From PALSA-1004 sp963804885 (GTDB taxonomy: Bacteria; Pseudomonadota; Gammaproteobacteria; Burkholderiales; SG8-41): a DNA stretch of 64,000 bases. Location: NCBI GenBank assembly GCA_963804885.1, contig CAWDSF010000012.1, positions 248,001-312,000 of the forward strand, written 5' to 3'. The notes beneath the pieces were generated by a model. The model saw nothing but the letters and a program-made list of their open reading frames with translations, made no database searches and was not told the DNA's origin. Positions 1 to 8,696 of this stretch are shown piece by piece. Position numbers and translations under genes: made by a program. The stretch's first letter is position 1. Each line of letters begins with the position of its first letter.

Positions 1-225
1 GCACTAGTACCGGTTACTGTCCACATGCGCGACTATACGGACTCGCAGATTGAGCGTTACCTGCGCGCCGAAGAGCCCTACGACTGCGCCGGCAGCGCGC
101 GCATCGAAGGGCTCGGCATCGCGCTGGTCGCCAAGCTCGAAGGCGATGACCCGAACGCGTTGATTGGACTGCCCCTTATCGCCCTGTGCGACATGCTGCG
201 CAACGAAGGCTGGGAACTGCCGTGA
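1..225 (+). CDS. Maf/YceF-like nucleotide pyrophosphatase, C-terminal part
   Basis: The reading frame is open from the first base of the window and ends in TGA at 223-225, so only the last 74 codons are present. The visible part (ARIEGLGIALVAKLEGDDP, then NALIGLPL) is the C-terminal signature of the Maf family, whose YceF branch hydrolyses m7GTP or other non-canonical nucleotides. The gene overlaps the next one by 4 bases (GTGA), which suggests translational coupling, and maf next to a tetrapyrrole-type methylase and rluC/rne is the usual order in Burkholderiales. The catalytic N-terminal region lies outside the window. YceF subfamily is likely from context but cannot be proven from this fragment. 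Confidence 0.85.
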   Translation, partial: ALVPVTVHMRDYTDSQIERYLRAEEPYDCAGSARIEGLGIALVAKLEGDDPNALIGLPLIALCDMLRNEGWELP

Positions 226-938
226 TTGCGGAGCCCGGCGAACTGCATTTGATTCCGGTGACGCTCGGCGATGTCGACCCGCGGCTGGTGCTGCCTGCGT
301 CCGCGCTGCAAGCGGCGTCCGGGCTCGATTACTTTTTGGCCGAAAACGCCAAAAGCGCCCGGCAGTTTCTCAAGAACATCGAGCACCTGCGGCCGCTGCG
401 TGAATTGCAGATTGAATGCTTCGACAAAGACAGCAGTCCCGAGCGGGCCGGTGAGCTGTTGCAGCCGCTGCTCGCGGGACGCAGCGCCGGCGTGCTGTCG
501 GAGGCCGGCAGTCCCGCGGTCGCCGACCCGGGCGCGTTGCTCGTCGCTGCCGCACATCGCCTGCGCATCCGCGTGGTGCCGCATGTAGGGCCGTCCGCGA
601 TTCTGCTCGCGCTGATGGCGTCCGGCTTCAACGGCCAGCGCTTCGCGTTCCACGGTTACCTGCCGGTGCCGAAAGACGAGTGCCGGCGTGCCATCGCGAT
701 GCGCGAGCGCGAATCGCGCGAGCAGGACCAGACTCAGGTGTTCATCGAAACGCCGTATCGCAACGATCAGTTGCTGCAGGCGTTTTGCGCGACGTGCGCG
801 GGAAGTTCGCGGCTATGCGTGGCGAGCGATCTCACGCTAACTGGGGAATCGGTGCGCAGTGCGACGATCGCCGAATGGGCTGCGGGCAAAGCGGAAATCG
901 GTCGCCGGCCCAGCGTATTTCTACTCTACGCTCGTTGA
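222..938 (+). CDS. SAM-dependent methyltransferase, tetrapyrrole-methylase fold (RsmI paralogue)
   Basis: A protein of about 238 residues related to RsmI, the 16S rRNA C1402 2'-O-methyltransferase, but shorter and lacking the typical RsmI N-terminal GTLYVVATPIGN stretch. Visible family features are the SEAGSPAVADPG segment, the VVPHVGPSAILLALMASG segment and the FIETPYRND motif of COG0313 proteins. I chose the GTG at 222, which overlaps the preceding stop as GTGA; an ATG at 186 in the same frame is possible but would sit inside the maf frame. This paralogue commonly accompanies maf and sppA in betaproteobacteria; its substrate is not established. It is convergent with sppA, whose stop codon begins at the next base. 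Confidence 0.85.
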   Translation: MIAEPGELHLIPVTLGDVDPRLVLPASALQAASGLDYFLAENAKSARQFLKNIEHLRPLRELQIECFDKDSSPERAGELLQPLLAGRSAGVLSEAGSPAVADPGALLVAAAHRLRIRVVPHVGPSAILLALMASGFNGQRFAFHGYLPVPKDECRRAIAMRERESREQDQTQVFIETPYRNDQLLQAFCATCAGSSRLCVASDLTLTGESVRSATIAEWAAGKAEIGRRPSVFLLYAR

Positions 939-1901
939 TTAGCGCAGCTGAGCGCCGCCGGTCGCGCTGACTTTGACGAGCGCTTCCGCCATCGCGGCAC
1001 CGAACTTGCGCGCCACGCGCTCGGCGATGTTTTCGTGCGGCGTGAAGTCCACGACATCCTCGGCCTTGATCACGTCGCGCGCCACCGAATCCACGCTGCC
1101 GAGCGCATCGGCAAGGCCGAGCTCTATGCTCTTTGGTCCTACCCACACCAGGCCGCTGAAAAGTTCGGGCGTTTCCTTCAGGCGTTTGCCGCGGCCCTGC
1201 CGCACGACCGTAATGAATTGTTCATGGATTTCGGCGAGCATTTTTTCAGCAAAAGCTTTGTGCGCGGGATTGACCGGCGAAAACGGATCCAGGAATTTCT
1301 TGTTTTCGCCCGCCGCGATAGCCCGGCGCTCGACACCCAGCTTTTCCATCGTGCCCGTGAAGCCGAAACCGTCCATCACGACGCCGATCGAGCCCACGAT
1401 GCTCGCCTTGTCGACGTAAATCTTGTCGGCCGCGACCGCGACGTAATAACCGCCCGACGCGCAGATGTCTTCGACCACCGCATACAAGGGAATATTCGGA
1501 TACAAGCCGCGCAGGCGCTTGATTTCGTCGTTGATGTAGCCAGCCTGCACCGGACTGCCGCCGGGACTGTTGATCCGCAGCACGACGCCGACTGTATTGC
1601 TGTCCTTGAATGCCGCCTGCAACCCCGAGGTCACATTGTCGGCGCTCGCCTGGCCCTCCGATGCGATGACACCGCGCAGCTCGACCATCGCGGTGTGCTT
1701 GCCGGTCGATTTGTCCCCGGCTTTCTTGAGCCAGCCCATGCCGAGAAACAGCACGAGAAAGAGATAGATCATCACGAGCATCTTGAACGCCATGCCCCAG
1801 CGGCGCGCCGTGCGCTGCTCGGCGATCGCCGCGAGCGCGACTTTCTCGATCACGTTGCGCTCCCAGCCGTCACCTGTGTTGCGCGGATCCAGATCAGCCA
1901 T
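939..1901 (-). CDS. sppA: Signal peptide peptidase SppA, S49 family (short form)
   Basis: A 320-residue membrane serine peptidase that degrades cleaved signal peptides in the cytoplasmic membrane. A single transmembrane helix is visible at about residues 37-55. The S49 domain follows, with the RINSPGGSP segment (110-117), the nucleophile Ser149 in CASGGYY, and a candidate general base Lys201 in GENK, the Ser-Lys dyad of the short (Bacillus-like) form. It ends with a basic, alanine-rich tail. Its start overlaps the 3' end of the Rieske gene upstream by 8 bases, so the two are probably co-transcribed with the HAD gene. The length matches single-domain SppA rather than the 600-residue E. coli type. 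Confidence 0.93.
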   Translation of the reverse strand: MADLDPRNTGDGWERNVIEKVALAAIAEQRTARRWGMAFKMLVMIYLFLVLFLGMGWLKKAGDKSTGKHTAMVELRGVIASEGQASADNVTSGLQAAFKDSNTVGVVLRINSPGGSPVQAGYINDEIKRLRGLYPNIPLYAVVEDICASGGYYVAVAADKIYVDKASIVGSIGVVMDGFGFTGTMEKLGVERRAIAAGENKKFLDPFSPVNPAHKAFAEKMLAEIHEQFITVVRQGRGKRLKETPELFSGLVWVGPKSIELGLADALGSVDSVARDVIKAEDVVDFTPHENIAERVARKFGAAMAEALVKVSATGGAQLR

Positions 1902-2262
1902 CGCGATTTTCGCCTTCTTTCAGAATAATTTCGCCGTTACACTCGTCAACCGGCACCGCGATCAGTCGCTGTCCTTTGCACGGGCCCATGATGCAATGAC
2001 CGGTCGCAGGCTCGTAAGTTGCGCCATGCGTTGCGCACACCAAGTATAACCCAGCTTTATCGAAGAACTCGCCTTCCATCCAGTCGAGCTCGACGGGAAT
2101 ATGCGCGCAACTGTTGAGATACGCGTGCACCTTGCCGTCATACCGGATCACAAACGCGGCGGCGTCGCGGCCATCACGCTGCATGGTGAAACGAACGCCC
2201 GGCCCGCCGTCGACGAGTGCGCTGCTGGTACAGATTACGCGTTCTGTCTGAGCCATTGCCAC
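1894..2262 (-). CDS. Rieske [2Fe-2S] ferredoxin-like protein
   Basis: A 122-residue single-domain Rieske protein. The two cluster-binding boxes are Cys52-Ala-His54 and Cys76-Ala-Thr-His79, the C-x-H / C-x2-H ligand set. No transmembrane helix or signal peptide is seen, so it is a soluble cytoplasmic electron carrier or a stand-alone Rieske domain rather than a bc1 subunit. It overlaps the HAD-phosphatase gene upstream by 28 bases and sppA downstream by 8, which makes an rluC-adjacent operon likely. The conserved placement between HAD and sppA genes is typical for Burkholderiales, but no partner oxygenase or reductase is present, so its redox role is unknown. Confidence 0.9.
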   Translation of the reverse strand: MAMAQTERVICTSSALVDGGPGVRFTMQRDGRDAAAFVIRYDGKVHAYLNSCAHIPVELDWMEGEFFDKAGLYLVCATHGATYEPATGHCIMGPCKGQRLIAVPVDECNGEIILKEGENRDG

Positions 2263-2891
2263 AGATGCTGCGGTTCATCGAAGCACGTGAGCGGGTTCAA
2301 TGCCGCCAATTGGTCGCGTGGATGAGCGCCATATGCCGCCGCAACCCCCGCGACGCCGGCGTTGGCCGCCATCTGCAAGTCATGCGTGGTGTCGCCTATC
2401 ATCACGGTTCGTTCTGGAATGGTGCCGAGCATGGCCATCAGATCGAGCAGCATGCCGGGCGCCGGCTTGGTCGCTGACTCTTCGCCGCAGCGGGTGGCGT
2501 GAAACAGCGGCGCCAGCCCGGTTTTTTCGAGCGCGCGGTCGAGACCGCGCCGGCTCTTGCCGGTGGCAATAGCCAGCCGATGCCCCGCGCCATGCATGTC
2601 GCGCAGCAGCTCTTCGGCGCCGGCGAACAAAGGCGATTGCGGCTCGCGCGTCCGAAAATGATGGCCGTAACGCTCGACGACCTGTGGATAGACGGACGTG
2701 CTGACACCCGGCAGCACGTGCGCCATCGCGTCGTAGAGTCCGAGCCCGATAATGTGGTGCGAGCGCTCGTCGGAGGGCACGGGCAGACCGACGTCTGCGC
2801 ACGCGGCCTGCAGCGAGGCCACGATGATCGCCGTCGAGTCCATCAGCGTGCCATCCCAATCGAATACCACGAGATCGAAACGTTTACCCAC
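2235..2891 (-). CDS. HAD-superfamily hydrolase, phosphoglycolate-phosphatase-like
   Basis: A 218-residue HAD-IA phosphatase. Motif I is FDWDGTLMDS with the nucleophile Asp11 and acid Asp13; motif II is the ATGKS segment, motif III the KPAPGMLLDLM segment with its lysine, and motif IV is IGDTTHDLQMA. An alpha-helical cap lies between motifs I and II. The family includes Gph and PpaX; in this operon position it is usually annotated as phosphoglycolate phosphatase-like, but the substrate is not fixed by sequence. It starts 6 bases after the rluC stop, so co-transcription with rluC is likely. Confidence 0.9.
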   Translation of the reverse strand: MGKRFDLVVFDWDGTLMDSTAIIVASLQAACADVGLPVPSDERSHHIIGLGLYDAMAHVLPGVSTSVYPQVVERYGHHFRTREPQSPLFAGAEELLRDMHGAGHRLAIATGKSRRGLDRALEKTGLAPLFHATRCGEESATKPAPGMLLDLMAMLGTIPERTVMIGDTTHDLQMAANAGVAGVAAAYGAHPRDQLAALNPLTCFDEPQHLWQWLRQNA

Positions 2892-2897
2892 GCGGCT

Positions 2898-3836
2898 TCA
2901 GTCCAGTTTGTCCACAAACTTTTGCAGGTCGGCTGGCAGCGGCGCTTCAATCACGAGCTTGGCGCCGCTCGCCGGGTGCTTGAGGCCGATGCTCGCGGCG
3001 TGCAGAAACATGCGCTTGAGACCGTTGCGCGCGAGCTCTTTGTTGAGCTCGAAATTGCCATACTTGTCGTCGCCGGCAATGGGAAAGCCGAGATGCGCGA
3101 GGTGCACGCGGATCTGATGCGTGCGGCCGGTCTTCAACTCGGCCCGCAACAGGCTGAAATCGCGCCACGCCTGCTTGAGCTCGAACACCGTATGTGATTC
3201 CTGGCCATCGGCATGGACGGCCACCCGCCGCTCGCCGGACGCGAGCAGGTATTTGTGCAGATTCAGGTGCACGGCCTGTTTCTTGTTGCGCCAGACGCCT
3301 TTGACCAGCGCGAGATAGTATTTTTTGAACTGGCCGTCGCGCAATTCCGCGTGCATGGCCGTCAACGCGCTGCGTTTCTTAGCTATTAAGAGCACGCCCG
3401 AGGTGTCGCGATCGAGCCGGTGCACCAGCTCGAAATAGCGCGCGTTTGGACGCTGGCTGCGCAACTGCTCGATTACGCCGAAGCTCACGCCGCTGCCGCC
3501 GTGCACCGCCAGCCCGGACGGCTTGTTGAGCGCGATCAAATGCTCGTCTTCGAACAGGACCGCGCGCTCGAGTTCCTCGCTGACCGGCGGCGCGGCGCGG
3601 GTCGGCCGTTCCGCCACCCGCACCGGGGGTATCCGCAGCTCGTCGCCGATCGCGACGCGGTAATCGGGCTTGGCGCGCCCGCCGTTAACTCGCACCTCGC
3701 CGCTGCGCAAAATGCGGTAAACGTGGCTTTTGGGCACGCCTTTGAGCAACTTGACCAGGTAGTTGTCGATGCGCTGCCCGCCGGCGTCCTCCCCGATTTG
3801 GTGCCGCGACACCGATTTTTTGCCCAAATCCTTCAT
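2898..3836 (-). CDS. rluC: 23S rRNA pseudouridine synthase RluC
   Basis: A 312-residue RluA-family pseudouridine synthase expected to modify 23S rRNA (positions 955, 2504 and 2580 in E. coli). An N-terminal S4 RNA-binding domain spans roughly residues 20-75 (QRIDNYLVKLLKGVPKSHVY), and the catalytic motif HRLDRDTSG is at 139-147 with the catalytic Asp142. The downstream KTGRTHQIRVHLAHLGFPI segment is also typical. It is divergent from rne, the conserved arrangement in proteobacteria, and is followed by the HAD, Rieske and sppA genes in the same direction. Frame and length are intact. Confidence 0.95.
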   Translation of the reverse strand: MKDLGKKSVSRHQIGEDAGGQRIDNYLVKLLKGVPKSHVYRILRSGEVRVNGGRAKPDYRVAIGDELRIPPVRVAERPTRAAPPVSEELERAVLFEDEHLIALNKPSGLAVHGGSGVSFGVIEQLRSQRPNARYFELVHRLDRDTSGVLLIAKKRSALTAMHAELRDGQFKKYYLALVKGVWRNKKQAVHLNLHKYLLASGERRVAVHADGQESHTVFELKQAWRDFSLLRAELKTGRTHQIRVHLAHLGFPIAGDDKYGNFELNKELARNGLKRMFLHAASIGLKHPASGAKLVIEAPLPADLQKFVDKLD

Positions 3837-3848
3837 TTTGCTTATACT
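3820..3848 (+). promoter_or_regulatory. Sigma-70-type promoter for rne
   Basis: A TTGCCC -35 box (3820-3825) and a TATACT -10 box (3843-3848) are separated by 17 bases. The promoter overlaps the 5' end of divergent rluC and points towards rne, whose start lies about 470 nt downstream of the predicted transcription start near 3855. The boxes are read directly; their use is inferred. Confidence 0.55.
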
Positions 3849-3854
3849 ATTCGC

Positions 3855-4325
3855 CGGTTAGCAGACTTGAGGACAGTGTTGTCCGGAGCCCCAGGCGGTC
3901 CACCGCGGCGGTTTCGCCGCAGGTAACGCCGGGCAGAATGGCCCAGCGCCAAGCAGTCGCTATCCAGGTACGCTGAAATCACAGCACGGGACGTGGTCCC
4001 GATGGTGCGGTTAAGCGGTTGCCGAAACCCAATGGTTAATGTCGCTCACCACTAAAAGTAGCGATGGTAGTCGAAATACGCGCTCACAGCACACGAAAAC
4101 CTTTGTTGACGCAGCGGTTCGCGGCCACGGTGCGACGCACCCGATACCGGATCAACCGCTGCTCACTGACGAATTTAACGGCAAACAGCGAAAGTCATTT
4201 ACAACTAGTCACCCACATACATGATCCATTTCGTGACTGAATGATTGAAGCATTAGCGCGCGGCGCGTTGTAATCCGCGCGTGAGTTTGCCCATCCCGTG
4301 ACACTGAGCGCGGGAGAAGAATAAA
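3855..4325 (+). promoter_or_regulatory. Long rne 5' leader, possibly autoregulatory
   Basis: About 470 bases without a convincing gene lie between the predicted rne promoter and the rne start codon. The segment is GC-rich with several self-complementary stretches, for example the GCGCGCGGCGCG region near 4256-4267. In E. coli and pseudomonads the rne mRNA has a long structured 5' UTR through which RNase E controls its own message. A comparable function is inferred here from position and length only; I cannot match a known RNA family. A Shine-Dalgarno-like GGGAGAAG precedes the start. Confidence 0.4.
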
Positions 4326-7052
4326 ATGAAACGCATGTTGTTTAACGCCACGCAGTCGGAAGAGCTGCGCGTTGCGATCGTAGATGGACAGAAACTGCTC
4401 GATCTGGACATCGAATCTGCCGGCAAAGAGCAGCGCAAGAGCAATATTTACAAAGGCGTCATCACTCGCGTCGAGCCCAGCCTCGAAGCGGCATTTGTCG
4501 ATTACGGCAGTGAGCGCCACGGTTTTCTCCCCTTCAAGGAAGTCGCCCGCGCCTATTTCAAGGCCGGCGTAGACGTCGCGCGTGCGCGCATCCAGGATGC
4601 GCTGCGCGAAGGCCAGGAACTGATCGTCCAGGTCGACAAGGACGAGCGCGGCACCAAGGGCGCCGCCCTCACGACTTTCATCAGTCTGGCCGGCCGATAT
4701 CTCGTGCTGATGCCGAACAATCCGCGCGGCGGCGGCGTCTCGCGCCGGGTCGAAGGCGAAGAGCGCGCCGAGCTGCGCGAAACCATCGACCAGCTCGAAG
4801 TGCCCGCGGGCATGAGCGTCATCGCGCGCACCGCCGGCATCGGCCGCAATGCCGAAGAACTCGGCTGGGACCTGAATTACCTGCTGCAGTTGTGGCGCGA
4901 AATCGAAAACGCCTCGACCAGCCAGAACGGCGCTTTCCTGATTTATCAGGAATCGAGCCTCGTCATTCGCGCGATCCGCGATCACTTTTCGCAGGACATC
5001 GGCGAAATTCTGATCGACACCGAAGACATCTACGAGCAGGCGCGCGCGTTCATGGGCCACGTAATGCCCGCGAACGTGAATCGCGTCAAACTCTACAAAG
5101 ACGATGTGCCGCTCTTTTCGCGCTTCCAGATCGAGCACCAGATCGAAACCGCGTTTTCACGCCAGGTCACGCTGCCCTCCGGCGGCGCGATCGTCATCGA
5201 TCATACCGAGGCACTGGTGTCGATCGACGTCAACTCCGCGCGCTCTACGCGCGGCGCCGATATCGAAGAGACCGCGTTCCGCACCAATCTCGAAGCCGCC
5301 GATGAGCTCGCTCGACAATTGCGCCTGCGCGACCTGGGCGGCCTGATCGTGATCGACTTCATCGACATGGAAAGCGGGCGCAATCAGCGCGAAGTGGAAA
5401 ACCGCCTGCGTGACGCGCTGCACGTCGACCGTGCGCGCGTGCAGACCGGCAAGATCTCGCGCTTCGGCCTGCTTGAACTGTCGCGCCAGCGCCTGCGTCC
5501 CGCGCTCGCCGAAAGCAGTCATATCCCCTGCCCGCGCTGCCATGGCACCGGCCACATCCGCGGCATCGAATCGACCGCGCTGCACATCCTGCGCATCCTG
5601 CAGGAAGAAGCGATGAAGGAAAACACCGGCGCTGTGCACGCGCAAGTGCCCGTCGACGTGGCAACTTATTTGCTTAACGAGAAGCGCGCCGAATTCCATT
5701 CGATCGAGCAGCGCCTCAAAGTCAACGTCGTGCTGATTCCGAACATACACCTCGAGACGCCGAACTACACGGTCACGCGTTTGAAGCACGAGGAACTCAA
5801 TCAGGCCGACCTGCCGCCGCCGAGCTACGAAATGGTGGCGATGCCGGAAAAGACCGACGGCGGCTTGCCGTCCGCGCAGACCGAGCCGGCCACGCCGCGC
5901 CAGGAAGCGGCCGTCAAAGGCATCACGCCGTCGCAACCGGCGCCTATCGTCGATCACACGCCGAAACCCGTCGCAGCGGCAGCACCGGCGCCGCAGGCCG
6001 AAGCGTCCATCATCAGCAAGATTTTTGGCTGGTTCAAGCGCCCCGCGACCGAAACCCCCGAAGCCAAACCCGCCGCGCTCACCCGCGAGCGTACTGACCG
6101 CGGAGAACGCGGCGACCGTGCCGATCGTGGTGAGCGCGGTCAGCGCCGCGGGCGCCCCAATGGCCCGCGCCGCGAGCACAAACGCGACGAACCGCGCGGT
6201 GAACGTACTGCGCATGGGCCTCGCAGTGAGGCCGGTGCCGAAGGCGGTCAGCGTCAGCAACAGCGCGGCCGTCCCGGGGAGCCGCGTCCGCCGCGTGAAC
6301 CGCGCGAGCCGCGTCCGCCGCGCGATGGGCAGGAGCAGCAACCGCGTCGCGAGGGGCAGCAACCGCGCCCGCCGCGTCCCGAGCGTCCCGAACGTCAAGA
6401 GCGTCCCGAACGTCAAGACCAGGCGCCGGCGGAAGCTGGCGGCGCACCAGCCGCAGCCCGCGAGCAGACGCCGCGCGCTGAAGGTGAAGCACGCGAAGGT
6501 CGAGAAGGCCGCGAAGGCGGGCGTCGTCGCCGTCGCGGCGGCCGCGGTGGCCGCGAGCGCGGCGAGCGGCACGAAGCTGCCCAGGGCAATGGCGAGAGCG
6601 CAGCGCAACCGGTGTCAGCGCCGGGCAATAACGGGGCCGAGCTGGACCACGCTCCCGCCGCCGCGATGGCTTCAAATGTAGAAGCCGAACCGGTGCAGGC
6701 GCACGAGCCGCAGATTCCGCACATGCCGGCGCCGCCTGCGCCGTACGAGATGCCCCAGCCGATTATGGAAGAGCCGGCGGCGATCGAGCATCACGCAGAG
6801 CCCGCGCCCGTGGTTGAGCGCGTCGTTGAACATGTTCCCGTCGAGCCGGCGGTCGTTGCGCCGGCGGTGCCCGTGGCGCGCGAACCCATCGTGCTGCCGT
6901 CGGACCTCGAGCAGGTTGAAACCGATGCGGAAAAACTGCGGATAGCAGCGAGCAAAGTCGAGCCGCCTGCGCCGCCGCGCCCGCCGCGCGTGCGCCCGCC
7001 TCTGCCGCCGCTCAGCAACGAGCCGCTGGAGCAGGTCGAAACCAGGAAGTAA
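4326..7052 (+). CDS. rne: Ribonuclease E
   Basis: A 908-residue RNase E, the endonuclease that organises the RNA degradosome and processes rRNA and tRNA at the inner membrane. The N-terminal half carries the S1 domain at about residues 35-120 (the KSNIYKGVITRVEPSLEAAF segment), the catalytic DNase-I-like subdomain with VSIDVNSARSTRG and IVIDFIDM containing the Mg-binding aspartates, and the zinc-link CPRCHGTG at about residue 402. From about 500 onward the protein is low-complexity, Arg/Pro/Glu/Gly-rich and probably disordered, the usual scaffold half. The frame is intact over 2.7 kb. It ends at a strong bidirectional terminator shared with the phosphatase gene. Confidence 0.97.
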   Translation: MKRMLFNATQSEELRVAIVDGQKLLDLDIESAGKEQRKSNIYKGVITRVEPSLEAAFVDYGSERHGFLPFKEVARAYFKAGVDVARARIQDALREGQELIVQVDKDERGTKGAALTTFISLAGRYLVLMPNNPRGGGVSRRVEGEERAELRETIDQLEVPAGMSVIARTAGIGRNAEELGWDLNYLLQLWREIENASTSQNGAFLIYQESSLVIRAIRDHFSQDIGEILIDTEDIYEQARAFMGHVMPANVNRVKLYKDDVPLFSRFQIEHQIETAFSRQVTLPSGGAIVIDHTEALVSIDVNSARSTRGADIEETAFRTNLEAADELARQLRLRDLGGLIVIDFIDMESGRNQREVENRLRDALHVDRARVQTGKISRFGLLELSRQRLRPALAESSHIPCPRCHGTGHIRGIESTALHILRILQEEAMKENTGAVHAQVPVDVATYLLNEKRAEFHSIEQRLKVNVVLIPNIHLETPNYTVTRLKHEELNQADLPPPSYEMVAMPEKTDGGLPSAQTEPATPRQEAAVKGITPSQPAPIVDHTPKPVAAAAPAPQAEASIISKIFGWFKRPATETPEAKPAALTRERTDRGERGDRADRGERGQRRGRPNGPRREHKRDEPRGERTAHGPRSEAGAEGGQRQQQRGRPGEPRPPREPREPRPPRDGQEQQPRREGQQPRPPRPERPERQERPERQDQAPAEAGGAPAAAREQTPRAEGEAREGREGREGGRRRRRGGRGGRERGERHEAAQGNGESAAQPVSAPGNNGAELDHAPAAAMASNVEAEPVQAHEPQIPHMPAPPAPYEMPQPIMEEPAAIEHHAEPAPVVERVVEHVPVEPAVVAPAVPVAREPIVLPSDLEQVETDAEKLRIAASKVEPPAPPRPPRVRPPLPPLSNEPLEQVETRK

Positions 7053-7056
7053 CTTC

Positions 7057-7090
7057 AAAAAGTGCCGGGCATTCTCCCGGCACTTTTTTT
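7057..7090. terminator. Bidirectional rho-independent terminator between rne and the phosphatase gene
   Basis: Complementary arms AAAGTGCCGGG and CCCGGCACTTT flank a short loop, with an A-run on the left and a T-run (7084-7090) on the right. It can therefore end both rne (plus) and the convergent low-molecular-weight phosphatase gene (minus), whose stop codon overlaps the T-run. Confidence 0.9.
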
Positions 7091-7580
7091 ATGCGCGGGA
7101 AGACTCGCGCAGCCGCGCGACCAGGCTGGCGCTTACCGCCTCGATCATATCGAGCACCTGCTCGAATCCTTGCGCGCCGCCGTAATAGGGATCGGGCACT
7201 TCGCAGCCGGCGAAATTGTCATCGAAGTCGCAATAGAGTTTGAGCTTGCCGGCGTACTCGGGCGGGCACAGATTTTCGAGCAATGAATAATTACGCCGGT
7301 CCATCGCCACGACGTAGTCGAAGCTTTCGAAATCTTTTGGTCCGACCTTGCGCCCGCGCAGATTGCTCATGTCGTAACCGCGGCGGCTTGCCGCCAGTTG
7401 CGCGCGCTGATCGGGCGGCTCCCCGATGTGATAGTCGTGGGTGCCGGCGGAATCGCATTCGATCACGTGGTTGAGCCCCGCCTTGTCGACCGTGCGTCTG
7501 AACACGGCTTCCGCAGTCGGCGAGCGGCAGATGTTGCCCATGCAGACGAACAAAACGCGGATTTTCGGCTCTTTCGGCAT
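7089..7580 (-). CDS. Low-molecular-weight protein-tyrosine phosphatase
   Basis: A 163-residue phosphatase with the P-loop CMGNICR at residues 13-19 (C-x5-R, nucleophile Cys13, binding Arg19) right after the N-terminal beta strand RVLFV, and the general-acid loop around DPYYGG. I chose the ATG at 7580; a longer frame reaches 7664 but adds non-homologous residues. Such enzymes in proteobacteria either dephosphorylate BY-kinases of exopolysaccharide clusters or stand alone as here. No kinase is adjacent. It shares its terminator with rne. Confidence 0.92.
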   Translation of the reverse strand: MPKEPKIRVLFVCMGNICRSPTAEAVFRRTVDKAGLNHVIECDSAGTHDYHIGEPPDQRAQLAASRRGYDMSNLRGRKVGPKDFESFDYVVAMDRRNYSLLENLCPPEYAGKLKLYCDFDDNFAGCEVPDPYYGGAQGFEQVLDMIEAVSASLVARLRESSRA

Positions 7581-7722
7581 GACGATGGAGCGATACTGGA
7601 AATAGTGCGGCAAACCACATGATACGCGCTCACAATGTGGCGGATTGTCTTCCCCCGCGGACATCGCTCCGCATGAAAAGCGGGTGAACTTTGCTGGTTC
7701 CCCATCAATCCAACCGCTACTT

Positions 7723-8025
7723 ATGATTCATCAGACACGCATACCGCCCGGCGTTATCCCCAGGACCTGGCTTGGCCGCGTGAGCGCAACGCTCATCGCG
7801 GCGGGCCTCGCCGTCGTCGGATTATTTTTTCTGGCCTTTGCCCTGGTTGCCGCCGCGCTGATCGCCGGCGTCGTGATCGTCCGGATCTGGTGGGCGTTGC
7901 GCAAAGTGCGCGCGCAACGCGAGGCGGACGTGATCGAAGGATCGTATTCCGTCGAAACGGACGCACCCCCGGCCGTCATTTCCGGCGAAACCGACCCGGC
8001 CGTGCTGCCCGCCGACCGGAAATAA
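7723..8025 (+). CDS. Small hydrophobic membrane protein, unknown function
   Basis: A 100-residue protein starting at the ATG at 7723 (MIHQTRIPPG). A long hydrophobic stretch of about 30 residues (from TLIAAGLAVVGLFFLAF to VVIVRIWW) forms one long or two short membrane helices, followed by a charged region and an acidic, proline-rich cytoplasmic or periplasmic tail. Similar small proteins occur beside the phosphatase in betaproteobacteria, but I do not recognise a named family. An upstream in-frame ATG at 7645 overlaps the phosphatase frame and is less likely. Confidence 0.6.
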   Translation: MIHQTRIPPGVIPRTWLGRVSATLIAAGLAVVGLFFLAFALVAAALIAGVVIVRIWWALRKVRAQREADVIEGSYSVETDAPPAVISGETDPAVLPADRK

Positions 8026-8047
8026 TCAGCCTGGTGCGGATCGCAAC

Positions 8048-8485
8048 TTAAGACGGTTCCGGGCCCTGCTGCTGCCATGCCGCCCGCCGGACCTGGCGAC
8101 GCCGCGCGGGCACCGCGGAAGCCTTTTCCGCATACTCGCGTATTTTTGCCGTCACCGCGACCCGGATATCGTCGGGCAATGCACGCGCCGCGAATTCGAA
8201 GCGCGATGTAATCGCTGCCGCGCTTGGCTCACGGGCCGCCGTCTCCGGCGCATCGAGTATGGCGCCGGGAACGGTATTGCCGGGCTTGGCGCCGTCGTGA
8301 AAAAAGCCGCGGTTCTTGCGCCATTCCAGCGCCCGCTCGCTTGAATCGATCCCATAGCAAAGCTGGAACGACTCGACTTCATTGGCCGTGTTTTGCCACA
8401 CGAACAGGTCGAAATATTCGTCGTGAAACCAACGCCGGCGCGTTTCCGGTTCGCCTTGTACCACACCTTCGATCTCTCTCATCAT
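8048..8485 (-). CDS. Conserved hypothetical protein
   Basis: A 145-residue soluble protein. The N-terminal half (RRRWFHDEYFDLFVW, ESFQLCYGIDSSERALEW, KNRGFFHDG) is rich in aromatic residues and looks like a compact conserved domain found in betaproteobacterial hypothetical proteins. The C-terminal half is helical and ends with an arginine-rich tail. No catalytic motif or membrane segment is seen. It starts about 210 bases downstream of the PEP-mutase-like gene on the same strand. Codon use and amino-acid composition support it as a real gene. Confidence 0.6.
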   Translation of the reverse strand: MMREIEGVVQGEPETRRRWFHDEYFDLFVWQNTANEVESFQLCYGIDSSERALEWRKNRGFFHDGAKPGNTVPGAILDAPETAAREPSAAAITSRFEFAARALPDDIRVAVTAKIREYAEKASAVPARRRQVRRAAWQQQGPEPS

Positions 8486-8571
8486 GAGCTTTTTCGCTCG
8501 CTAAATGCCCGTAAAGCGCGGCATCTCGCGCAACGCCTCCTGCCGAAGTTTGAGATAAATACCCCCCTTCG

Positions 8572-8589
8572 ACACCGCTATGGCGGTGT
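8572..8589. repeat. Small perfect hairpin in the 8486-8696 intergenic gap
   Basis: ACACCGC and GCGGTGT (7 bp, loop TATG) lie between the end of the PEP-mutase-like gene and the next minus-strand gene. There is no T-run, so it is not a clear rho-independent terminator. The rest of the gap shows nothing recognisable. Confidence 0.3.
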
Positions 8590-8696
8590 AGTTCGTGGAT
8601 TTTGCAGGTTAAATCGCCCGCCGCCAAGTCCAGCCGGGATAACCGGGCCCGCGACGCACGCAAATGATGCGAAATGCATAGCTGGCGCATTGCGGT

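Noticed and set aside
3855..4060. RNase P RNA gene in the rne leader
   Set aside because: Only two short pieces resemble the consensus; the 3' conserved ACAGAA and GGCTTA parts and overall length are missing.
4209..6608. Long minus-strand frames opposite rne
   Set aside because: They are rich in Arg/Ala/Leu, show no family motif and mirror the codon bias of an intact rne.
8572..8589. Terminator behind the PEP-mutase-like gene
   Set aside because: The stem is good but no T-run follows on either strand.
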